The notes beneath the pieces are model-generated. The model searched no databases and was not told where the DNA came from. It saw only the letters and a list, made by a program, of their open reading frames with translations. Both the position numbers and the translations under genes were made by a program. From Opitutaceae bacterium (GTDB lineage Bacteria > Verrucomicrobiota > Verrucomicrobiia > Opitutales > Opitutaceae): 64,000 nt of DNA. The DNA lies in NCBI GenBank assembly GCA_027485815.1, contig JAIXQE010000069.1, positions 57,963 to 121,962 on the forward strand. The letters run 5' to 3'. Shown piece by piece: positions 46,711 through 53,595 of the stretch. The first letter of the stretch is position 1, and each line of letters opens with the position of its first letter.

Positions 46711-46731
46711 GGCCTTTGCCTCCTCGGCGCG

Positions 46732-47499
46732 ATGTCCCTGCCCCCCGCGGTCGAACTGGAGGCGATCGCCAAGCGCTTTGGCGACGGTCCGACCGTCCTC
46801 GAGTCGATCTCCCTCACGGCCCGGCCCGGGGAAATGATCTCGCTGCTCGGCCCCAGCGGCTGCGGCAAGTCGACCCTGTTGCGCCTGATCGCCGGGCTCA
46901 CGCCTCCGTCCGCCGGCTCCCTCCGCGTGGCCGGCCGGCCCGCCGGGGACCCGGCCGCCTCGGTCGCCTTCGTCTTCCAGGAAGCCACCCTCCTCCCTTG
47001 GCTCAGCGTGCGCGCGAACGTCGAGGTGCCGCTGCGGCTGGGCGGCGCCGCCCCGGCCGATCGCACGGCCGCCTCGACCCGCCTGCTCGAACTGGTCGGG
47101 CTCGGCGGCCGCGGCGAGGCCTACCCACGGCAGCTCTCCGGCGGGCAGCGCATGCGCGTCTCCCTCGCCCGCGCCCTCTCCCTCGCCCCCCGCCTTTTGC
47201 TGCTCGACGAGCCCTTCGGCGCCCTCGACGAGATGACGCGCGAGCGGCTCAACGAGGAGCTGCTCGCGCTGCAGGCCGCGGGCGGCTGGACGGGGTTCTT
47301 CGTGACCCACTCCGTCGCCGAGGCGGTCTTCCTCTCGCATCGCATCCTGATCCTGTCAGCCCACCCGGGCCGCGTGCACGCGGAGGTGCCCGTTACCCTA
47401 CCGCACCCGCGCACCGCCGACACGCGCCTGCAGCCCGACTACCTCCGGCTGGTCGCGCAGGTTTCGCGGCAGCTCCGCACGGTCTCGCCCGTCGCCTGA
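46732..47499 (+). CDS. ABC importer ATP-binding protein (nitrate/sulfonate/pyrimidine type)
   Basis: This 255-residue ATPase of the SsuB/TauB/ThiZ family has Walker A GPSGCGKST (40-48), Q-loop VFQEATLLPW, signature LSGGQRMRVSLARAL, Walker B LLLLDEPFGALD and H-loop FVTHSVAEAV. The LPW after the Q-loop is characteristic of this family. The permease begins 13 bases downstream and the binding protein follows, so the three genes form a complete importer. Confidence 0.93.
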   Translation: MSLPPAVELEAIAKRFGDGPTVLESISLTARPGEMISLLGPSGCGKSTLLRLIAGLTPPSAGSLRVAGRPAGDPAASVAFVFQEATLLPWLSVRANVEVPLRLGGAAPADRTAASTRLLELVGLGGRGEAYPRQLSGGQRMRVSLARALSLAPRLLLLDEPFGALDEMTRERLNEELLALQAAGGWTGFFVTHSVAEAVFLSHRILILSAHPGRVHAEVPVTLPHPRTADTRLQPDYLRLVAQVSRQLRTVSPVA

Positions 47500-47512
47500 A
47501 CCCGCTTCACCG

Positions 47513-48304
47513 ATGCGCCGCCCGCTTCGCCGCCTGCTCCTGCCCCTCGCCACCGGGCTGCTGTTCCTCGGCGCTTGGCAGGGCGTGCACCTCTCCCTCT
47601 CGGACGACCTGCGCTTCCTGCTGCCGTCGCCAGGGATGGTGGGCGACGCGTGGAGCGAACACCGGGACCTGCTGCTGCGCGCCACCGTGAACACCGCGCA
47701 GGGGGCGCTGCTGGGCTTTTCCCTCGCGGTCGCGGTCAGCGCCGGCCTCTCGATCCTCCTCTCCCTGTCCGCCTCGGTCCGTTCCTGCCTGTACCCGTAC
47801 CTGATGGCCCTGCAGATGACGCCCCTGCCGATCCTCGCCCCGATCTGCGTGATCTGGGTCGGCGCCGGCCTGCGCAGCGTCGCCCTCCTCACCTTCGTCA
47901 TCGCCTTCTTCCCGCTGGTGGTGAACACGACGCAGGGGCTCATCGCGACTGACCGGAACCTGGTGGAGCTCTTCCAGCTGTACCGGGCCCGGCGCTGGCA
48001 GCAGCTGCTGCTCCTGCGGATTCCGGCCGCCCTGCCCTATTTCTTCACCGGCCTGCGCATCGCCGCGACGATCTCGCCGATCGGCGCCGTGGTGGCCGAA
48101 ATGAACGCGGGCTCCTCCGCGGGCGACGGCGGCGGCCTGGGCTTCCAGGCGGTGATCTTCGCCAGCCAGGCCAAGTACGCCGCGCTCTTCGCGACGGCGG
48201 CGACCACCTGCCTGCTTGGTTTCGCCCTCAACGCCGCCGTGCTCGGCCTCGCGTGGGCCGCGCTCCACGCGTGGCACGATGCCTACGAGCGGTCCGACCG
48301 CTGA
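47513..48304 (+). CDS. ABC importer permease (SsuC/ThiX type)
   Basis: This 263-residue inner-membrane protein has an N-terminal hydrophobic segment and a six-helix BPD-type core with the coupling motif region AVVAEMNAGSSAGDGGGLGFQAVIFASQ, where EMNAG...GLGF is the family signature. It functions with the preceding ATPase and the following binding protein. Its substrate depends on the binding protein. Confidence 0.92.
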   Translation: MRRPLRRLLLPLATGLLFLGAWQGVHLSLSDDLRFLLPSPGMVGDAWSEHRDLLLRATVNTAQGALLGFSLAVAVSAGLSILLSLSASVRSCLYPYLMALQMTPLPILAPICVIWVGAGLRSVALLTFVIAFFPLVVNTTQGLIATDRNLVELFQLYRARRWQQLLLLRIPAALPYFFTGLRIAATISPIGAVVAEMNAGSSAGDGGGLGFQAVIFASQAKYAALFATAATTCLLGFALNAAVLGLAWAALHAWHDAYERSDR

Positions 48305-48346
48305 CGCGCCTTGCGTTTCCACCCGGCGCGCGTGCCTTCTCCCCCG

Positions 48347-49300
48347 ATGAAATTCCTCCTCTGGCTTCCCCTCCTGCTCGGCGCCGTCGTCGCCGCCGAA
48401 AAGCCCGGCCGCATCACCGTCCAGCTCGACTGGGTGCCGGAGCCCGAGCACGGCGGCTTCTACCAGGCGCAGGCCAAGGGCTTCTTCCGCGAAGAGGGCG
48501 TGGAAGTGATCCTGCTTCCCGGCGGACCCGGCGCGCAGGTGATGCCGTCCGTGGCGACCGGCAAGGCCGACGTGGGGCAGGCCGACGACATCAGCACCCT
48601 CCTCCAGCAGGCCGAGGGGCTCCCGCTGATGCAGTTCGCCGCCGTCTTCCAGGACGATCCGTCGGGCATCCTCGTGCACGCCGAAAGCTCCGTCCGGCGC
48701 TTCGAGGACCTGCAGGGCAAGACGATCATCGCGCGCCCCGGCTGGCCCTTCCTGGAGTTCCTCAAGCGGAAGTACGGCCTGACCGTGAACGTCGTGGCCC
48801 AGAACTTCTCGAGCGCGGCCTTCCTCGGCAACAAGGAGGCGCTCCAGCAGGGCTACTACATCGCCGAGCCCTTCCACATCACCCAGGCCGGCGGCAAGAT
48901 GCCGCGCTTCCTCTCCACTTGGGACGCCGGGTTCCGCGGCTACGCCGTGCTCATCACCAACCGCCGCTTCGCCCGGGAACGCGCCGACGACCTGCGCGCC
49001 TTTACCCGCGCCTACATCCGCGGGTGGCGCGATTACCTGGAAGGCGACCCCGCCCCCGCGCACGCCGCCCTCAAACAGGCCAACCCCCAGAACACCGACG
49101 CGTTCATGGACTTCTCCCGGCGGATGATCCTGGCGGAAAAACTCGTCACCGGCCGCGACGCCGACGGCGGTCCCGCCAAGGTGGGCCGACTCGACCCCGC
49201 CCGCTACGCCGCGCAAATCGCGAAGCTCGAGGAGCTCGGCCTCCTCAAGCCCGGCAAGGTGACCGCCGCGGCCGCCCTCTCCACGGCGTTCCTCCCCTGA
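48347..49300 (+). CDS. THI5/NMT1-like periplasmic substrate-binding protein
   Basis: This 317-residue protein starts at ATG 48347, directly before a signal peptide (FLLWLPLLLGAVVAA). The mature start VQLDWVPEPEHGGFYQAQAKGFFREEGVEV is the NMT1/THI5-like pattern seen in ThiY and other pyrimidine- or aromatic-binding proteins. The family motif GPGAQVMPSVATGKADVGQAD follows. Known relatives bind thiamine-pyrimidine precursors, riboflavin or other compounds. No thiamine gene is adjacent and I see no TPP riboswitch upstream of the operon, so the ligand is open. Confidence 0.85.
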   Translation: MKFLLWLPLLLGAVVAAEKPGRITVQLDWVPEPEHGGFYQAQAKGFFREEGVEVILLPGGPGAQVMPSVATGKADVGQADDISTLLQQAEGLPLMQFAAVFQDDPSGILVHAESSVRRFEDLQGKTIIARPGWPFLEFLKRKYGLTVNVVAQNFSSAAFLGNKEALQQGYYIAEPFHITQAGGKMPRFLSTWDAGFRGYAVLITNRRFARERADDLRAFTRAYIRGWRDYLEGDPAPAHAALKQANPQNTDAFMDFSRRMILAEKLVTGRDADGGPAKVGRLDPARYAAQIAKLEELGLLKPGKVTAAAALSTAFLP

Positions 49301-49313
49301 TCCCAGCCGACCG

Positions 49314-50519
49314 ATGTCCATCCCTCCCCCGCGCGAACGCTGGCTGGCCCTCCTGCGCGCGGCCCTGGCGGATGGCACGTTCCTCAAGCTGACGCTCGGC
49401 AAGCCGGGCGCCGCCGATCCCACGCTGCGGAACCTCTTCGCGCGCCCCGTCCAGCTGCGGGACGGCGCCCGCCTCAGCCTGGTCTGGCGGCACGCCACCC
49501 GCGAGGTGACCCGCAACCTGCCGCCCGCCGAGGCCGCGGACCTGTTGGCTGGATTGCTCGGCACGGCGTTCCTCGACGCCCACCTGTTCACCGCGACTGG
49601 GCAGCATCAATTCGAGACGAATCCCGGCGGCCGCCCGCGCCTCCGCTCCCTGCCCGCCCCCCCCGGGAGCGTCGCGCCGGCGCCGGCCCCGCACGACCGG
49701 CCCAAGGACCACCTCCTGCCCAGCTCCACGCCCTGGCTCCAGGACCTCGGCGTGACCAACCCGGACGGCCGCCCCCGCGCCGGAATGGCGGGCAAGTTGA
49801 GCCAGATCCAGCACTTCGCGTCGCTACTGCCGCCGCTGCTGCGCGCGGCCTTCCCGCCGGAACGCGGGACGGCGCCGCTGGAGGTGATCGATGCCGGTTC
49901 GGGCAAGGGCTACCTGACCTTCACCCTCGCCCAGCTCCTCGGCCCGGGCTTCCGCATCCGGGGACTCGAGGCGCGGCCCGAACTCGTCGCTTTCTGCAAC
50001 GGCGTCGCCGCCCGGCACGGCCTCGCGGAACGCCTCTCGTTCGTCACCGGGCGCCTCAACCCGGCGCAGCCCCAGCCGTGCGACCTGCTGATCGCCCTGC
50101 ACGCCTGCGACACCGCGACAGACGATGCCCTCGCGCTCGGGATCCGCGCCGGCGCGCGCCTGCTTGTCGTGTCGCCCTGTTGCCAGCACGAACTGCGGCC
50201 CGCCCTGGAGGCTCCGCCGGGGCTGGCCCCCGTCTGGCGCCACGGCATCTTCCGGGAGCGGCACGCGGAGTTCGCCACCGACGCCCTGCGCGCGCTCCTG
50301 CTGGAGTGGTCCGGCTACGCGACCCAGGTCGCGGAATTCACCGGCGCGGAACACACCGCCCGCAACCTGCTGCTCTCGGGCGTCCGCCAGCGTCCGCCGG
50401 GGGACGCGGCCAAGGCCGCCGCGGTGCGGGAATTCGCCGCGAGCTACGGCATCCGCGGCCAGGCCCTCGCGCGCCACCTGGATTTCCCCCTGACCGCCGC
50501 GCCGGCGGAGCCCCGATGA
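49314..50519 (+). CDS. SAM-dependent methyltransferase, Methyltransf_32-like
   Basis: This 401-residue protein has an N-terminal domain of about 170 residues (ATREVTRNLPPAEAADLLAGLLG, TNPDGRPRAGMAGKLSQIQHF) and a class-I methyltransferase domain: EVIDAGSGKGYLTFTLA near residue 190, ALHACDTATDDALALG, and SPCCQHEL. This combination is known to me as Methyltransf_32, related to eukaryotic METTL25-like proteins. The substrate is unknown. It overlaps the next gene by 4 bases (ATGA), which indicates coupled translation with an Rsm22-like protein. Confidence 0.85.
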   Translation: MSIPPPRERWLALLRAALADGTFLKLTLGKPGAADPTLRNLFARPVQLRDGARLSLVWRHATREVTRNLPPAEAADLLAGLLGTAFLDAHLFTATGQHQFETNPGGRPRLRSLPAPPGSVAPAPAPHDRPKDHLLPSSTPWLQDLGVTNPDGRPRAGMAGKLSQIQHFASLLPPLLRAAFPPERGTAPLEVIDAGSGKGYLTFTLAQLLGPGFRIRGLEARPELVAFCNGVAARHGLAERLSFVTGRLNPAQPQPCDLLIALHACDTATDDALALGIRAGARLLVVSPCCQHELRPALEAPPGLAPVWRHGIFRERHAEFATDALRALLLEWSGYATQVAEFTGAEHTARNLLLSGVRQRPPGDAAKAAAVREFAASYGIRGQALARHLDFPLTAAPAEPR

Positions 50520-51550
50520 CGTGGGAGGAGCTCGACTGGAACGCGCTGGAGCGCCTGCGCACGCGCTTCCTCGCGGGGCCCGGCCCCGCACCGTACTGGC
50601 GCTCGCGCTCGGACCTCGCGAGCTACGACCTGACGTTCGGGGAACGCATCGGCTGGAAGTGGGACCAGGTGCTGCGGGAACTCCGGCTGCGGGGCTGGTC
50701 GCCCCGCGGGCGGGCGGTGCTCGACTGGGGCTGCGGCAGCGGCGTCGCCGGACGCCGGTTGCTCCGAAGCTTTGGGGCGGAGAACTTCCGCTCCCTGACC
50801 GTCTGGGATCACTCGCCGCTGGCGATCGACTTCGCGGTGGACTCCGCCCGGCGGGAGTTTCCCGCGCTGGAGATCCAGCCGGCGGGCGCCTCCTTCCTCG
50901 CCGGGGACGAGCCGATCGGCATCCTCGTCGTGAGTCATGTGCTCAACGAGCTGGACCCCGCGGCCTGGACGGAGCTCGGCCGGCTGATCGCGCGGGCGGA
51001 TGCTGTCCTCTGGGTCGAGCCGGGCACTCGCGACGTGAGCCGCCGGCTCGGGGCGGAACGGGAGCGTTGGCGGGACCGCTTCCCGCTGGTGGCCCCGTGC
51101 CCGGTCGCGACGCCGTGCCCGATGTTCTCCGTCGGCCAGGAGCGTCATTGGTGCCACTTCTTCGCGCCGCCTCCGGCCGAGATCTTCGCCGACTCGCGCT
51201 GGGTCCGCTTCGGCCAGCGGGCGGGCCTCGACCTCCGGAGCCTGCCCTACTGCTTCCTGGCGCTCGATCGCCACGCGTCGGCGACCGCCGCCGACGCCTC
51301 TCGCGTCATCGGGCGCGTTGAGCACTTTAAGCCGTACGCCCGGCTCCTGAACTGCAGCGCGGCCGGCCTCGAGGAGCTCGAACTGCCGCGCCGGGAGGCT
51401 CCCGCGCTCTGCAAGGAGCTGGAACGGCAGCGCGGTCCGCTCGTCTACCGCTGGCGCCGGGACGGAAACCGGATTTTCGCCGGCGAGGCGCTGATCCCCC
51501 CCGGAGGCGTCCCCGCCGCCGCCGCTGCGGCAGCTTCCCCGGGATCGTGA
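50516..51550 (+). CDS. Rsm22-like small-ribosomal-subunit methyltransferase family protein
   Basis: This 344-residue protein starts at ATG 50516, overlapping the previous stop codon by 4 bases. The SAM motif is VLDWGCGSGVAGR (68-80), then VVSHVLNEL. A Cys-rich motif typical of Rsm22 follows: APCPVATPCPM...HWCHF with Cys195, Cys201 and Cys213; Cys246 may be a fourth ligand. Mitochondrial Rsm22 (METTL17) is an assembly factor of the small ribosomal subunit with a metal or iron-sulfur site; bacterial members are poorly studied. The Ala-rich tail is probably disordered. Confidence 0.85.
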   Translation: MTWEELDWNALERLRTRFLAGPGPAPYWRSRSDLASYDLTFGERIGWKWDQVLRELRLRGWSPRGRAVLDWGCGSGVAGRRLLRSFGAENFRSLTVWDHSPLAIDFAVDSARREFPALEIQPAGASFLAGDEPIGILVVSHVLNELDPAAWTELGRLIARADAVLWVEPGTRDVSRRLGAERERWRDRFPLVAPCPVATPCPMFSVGQERHWCHFFAPPPAEIFADSRWVRFGQRAGLDLRSLPYCFLALDRHASATAADASRVIGRVEHFKPYARLLNCSAAGLEELELPRREAPALCKELERQRGPLVYRWRRDGNRIFAGEALIPPGGVPAAAAAAASPGS

Positions 51551-51573
51551 CCGCCAGGCGGTGGCCTTCGCCG

Positions 51574-51600
51574 GTCTCCGCCCTCGGAGACGGCGGAACG
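51574..51600 (+). repeat. Two adjacent small hairpins downstream of rsm22-like gene
   Basis: GTCTCCG/CGGAGAC (51574-51580, 51585-51591) with a 4-base loop is followed directly by GGCGG/CCGCC (51592-51596, 51601-51605 region). There is no T tract. They lie in the 97-base gap before the 62-residue gene and may act in mRNA processing. Confidence 0.3.
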
Positions 51601-51647
51601 CCGCCGGAACCTTTACCTCCGCCCGCGCGTCATTCCGCCGCGTGAGG

Positions 51648-51836
51648 ATGACGACCAAGGAACGGGAGGAACTCCGCGAGACCGCGCAGGCGCTCGCCGC
51701 CGCGGCGCATGCCCGGGGGGAGGATCCGGATGCGGCGCTGGCCGGCCCCATCGAAGCGGCACGCCGGCGGCATCCGGAGAACGCGGGCTGGCTCCTCAGC
51801 CTCCGCGATCGCCTGGGTCGGCGACCGGTGCTCTGA
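51648..51836 (+). CDS. Short hypothetical protein
   Basis: This 62-residue cytoplasmic protein starts at ATG 51648, preceded at close distance by GAGG (51644-51647, almost touching the start). A longer in-frame start at 51561 adds an Arg-rich stretch that looks non-coding. It is charged and helical (KEREELRETAQALAAAAHARGEDPDAAL, then IEAARRRHPENAGWLLSLRDRLGRR). I do not recognise a family. Confidence 0.5.
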   Translation: MTTKEREELRETAQALAAAAHARGEDPDAALAGPIEAARRRHPENAGWLLSLRDRLGRRPVL

Positions 51837-51851
51837 GCCCGCTCGCGGCGC

Positions 51852-51880
51852 TTGACTCGACGTGGCCGCATCTGAATCGT
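51852..51880 (+). promoter_or_regulatory. Candidate promoter for the 32-residue basic peptide gene
   Basis: TTGACT (51852-51857) matches the -35 consensus in 5 of 6 bases. AATCGT (51875-51880) is a weak -10 after a 17-base spacer. The predicted start would be about 15 bases before ATG 51902. The -10 match is poor, so this is tentative. Confidence 0.3.
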
Positions 51881-51901
51881 CCGCACTCACCTGACACCAT
51901 C

Positions 51902-52000
51902 ATGGGCCAACAACTCAACAAGCACATCAAACGCAAACGCCGTGCCGCCTACCTGAAGCGCCGCAAGGAGCGGACCAAGGCCGCCGGCAAGAAGAAGTAA
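51902..52000 (+). CDS. 32-residue highly basic small protein
   Basis: ATG 51902 to TAA 51998-52000 encodes 32 residues, 16 of them Lys or Arg, with one acidic residue (Glu23). The sequence begins MGQQLNKHIKRKRRAAYLKR and ends in KKK. It has a candidate promoter upstream and a strong terminator 26 bases downstream, so it forms its own transcription unit. Codon choice is well-behaved and the gene is too short for routine calls. I recall similar short basic proteins from verrucomicrobial genomes but cannot name a family. The composition resembles very small ribosomal or ribosome-associated proteins, which bind rRNA; that role is inference, supported weakly by rimO downstream and an rsm22-like gene upstream. 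Confidence 0.7.
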   Translation: MGQQLNKHIKRKRRAAYLKRRKERTKAAGKKK

Positions 52001-52025
52001 GGCCGCGTCCGATCCCAGGATTCCC

Positions 52026-52055
52026 GGCTCCGCCCTCGCGGAGCCTTTTCTTTTT
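52026..52055 (+). terminator. Intrinsic terminator between small basic gene and rimO
   Basis: GGCTCCG (52026-52032) and CGGAGCC (52039-52045) form a 7-base GC-rich stem with a 6-base loop, followed by TTTTCTTTTT (52046-52055). This is the best terminator in the window. It ends only 4 bases before the rimO start codon at 52060. Confidence 0.75.
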
Positions 52056-52059
52056 CCCC

Positions 52060-53472
52060 ATGGTCAAGGTCAGCCTCATCTCCCTCGGGTGCGCCAAGAA
52101 CCTGGTCGACTCCGAGATCATGGTCGGACACCTCCAGCAGGCCGGGATGGCGGTCGTACCCGGCGCGGAGGAGGCGGACGTGGTCATCGTGAACACCTGC
52201 TCGTTCATCGACTCCTCCAAGGAGGAATCCATCGGACACATCCTCGAGGTCCACCGGCAGCGCGGGATGCGCCGCCGCCGCCGCCAGCAGAAGCTGATCG
52301 TCGCCGGATGCATGGCGCAGCGTTTCGCGGGCGACCTGCGCACGGAACTGCAGGACGAGGTCGACGCGTTCATCGGCTTGGACCAGGTGACCAGCGTGGC
52401 GCCGATCATCGAGGGTCTCCTCGCGCGCGAACAGGCGGCCGAGGGGCCGCCGGTGTTCATCCAGGGTCGCTCCACCTTCATCCCGGATTACGACACCCCC
52501 CGCTTCCGGCTCACGCCCCGCCATTTCGCGTACCTCAAGATCGCCGAGGGCTGCAACCATCCCTGCACCTTCTGCATCATTCCCCAGATCCGCGGCCGGC
52601 ACCGCAGCCGCACGATCGAGAGCGTGGTGGCCGAGGCCCGGCAACTGGTGCGCGAGGGGGTGCGCGAGATCAACCTGATCTCGCAGGACACGACCTACTT
52701 CGGGATGGACACCTGGGAGCAACGGCCCGGGCCGCGCACCCCGGTCGATTCGAGCCGCGGTGCCGCGCTCACCAGCCTGCTGCGCCAGTTGAACGCCATC
52801 GAGGGCGACTTCTGGATCCGCCTGCTCTACACGCATCCCGCGCACTGGAGCGACGAACTGATCGCGACGATCGCCGCCTGCCCCAAGGTGGCCCGCTACG
52901 TCGACATGCCGCTGCAGCACATCAGCGACGCGATGCTCGGCCGGATGCAGCGCGAGACCTCCGGCGATCACATCCGCGACCTGATCCGCCGGATCCGTGC
53001 CGGCGTGCCCGGCATCGCCCTGCGGACCACGTTCATCACCGGCTTTCCGGGGGAGACCGAGGCGGACGTCGACGAACTCTGCACCTTCATCCGGGAAACG
53101 CGCTTTGAGCGGCTGGGCGTGTTCCGCTACTCCCCCGAGGAAGGCACGCGGGCCGCGAAGCTGGAAGCGCAGATCCCGGCCAAGGTGAAGGAGGCGCGCT
53201 GGCACCGGCTGATGGGACTCCAGCGCACGATCGCCGCGGAGATCAACGCCGCCGCCGTCGGCCAGCGCCGGCGCGTGCTGGTGGATGAGCCGGGCGTGGC
53301 CCGCGGCGAGGGCGACGCGCCCGACATCGACGGCCGGGTCTACGTTCCCCTGACCCTCCCGGTCGGGGAGTTCGCCGAGGTCCGGATCACCGGCGCCGAG
53401 GAATACGACCTGCTCGCACTGCCCGCCGGCGAAGCCCCCGCGGTCCGCCGCACCTCGCGCCGGGCACAGTAA
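52060..53472 (+). CDS. rimO: Ribosomal protein S12 methylthiotransferase
   Basis: This 470-residue radical-SAM enzyme adds a methylthio group to a conserved Asp of ribosomal protein S12. The N-terminal MTTase domain has SLGCAKNLVDSE, VNTCSFI and VAGCMAQR, whose cysteines hold the second Fe-S cluster. The radical-SAM motif is CNHPCTFC (Cys165, Cys169, Cys172). The C-terminal TRAM domain follows DEPGVARGEGDAPDIDGRVYV. LISQDTTYFG and DMPLQHISDAML favour RimO over MiaB. A basic stretch HRQRGMRRRRRQQK near residue 65 is longer and more Arg-rich than I would expect. The start codon follows the T tract of a terminator with no SD in between. Confidence 0.94.
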   Translation: MVKVSLISLGCAKNLVDSEIMVGHLQQAGMAVVPGAEEADVVIVNTCSFIDSSKEESIGHILEVHRQRGMRRRRRQQKLIVAGCMAQRFAGDLRTELQDEVDAFIGLDQVTSVAPIIEGLLAREQAAEGPPVFIQGRSTFIPDYDTPRFRLTPRHFAYLKIAEGCNHPCTFCIIPQIRGRHRSRTIESVVAEARQLVREGVREINLISQDTTYFGMDTWEQRPGPRTPVDSSRGAALTSLLRQLNAIEGDFWIRLLYTHPAHWSDELIATIAACPKVARYVDMPLQHISDAMLGRMQRETSGDHIRDLIRRIRAGVPGIALRTTFITGFPGETEADVDELCTFIRETRFERLGVFRYSPEEGTRAAKLEAQIPAKVKEARWHRLMGLQRTIAAEINAAAVGQRRRVLVDEPGVARGEGDAPDIDGRVYVPLTLPVGEFAEVRITGAEEYDLLALPAGEAPAVRRTSRRAQ

Positions 53473-53595
53473 GTGGCCCCCGCCCCGCGTCTACGTGGGA
53501 TCACGTAGGCCGGAGGCCCGCGGGGATCAAAAATACGTAAAAGCGCAGTTTGTCGCCGTCGGGTGGCAGGACTGAGCCTGCGTGCGTCACCACGC
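53473..53595 (+). promoter_or_regulatory. Intergenic region with a perfect hairpin upstream of the hybrid sensor gene
   Basis: These 123 bases separate rimO and the hybrid sensor gene. CTACGTG (53491-53497) and CACGTAG (53502-53508) form a perfect inverted repeat with a 4-base spacer. A GGCC-GGA-GGCC repeat follows at once, and an A-rich segment with a TACGTA palindrome lies near 53530. The repeat could be an operator, or the hairpins could end rimO transcription, but there is no T tract. Confidence 0.4.

Noticed and set aside
46680..46731. TPP riboswitch before the THI5-like importer
   Set aside because: The gap is 52 bases, too short for the aptamer, and lacks the conserved CUGAGA and ACYUGA blocks. 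Only a simple hairpin is present.
53495..53525. CCTCCGGCCTA on the minus strand, as in c-di-GMP-I riboswitches
   Set aside because: Only this one block matches; the GNRA tetraloop helix and the rest of the aptamer are missing. The element would also point into the 3' end of rimO in antisense.
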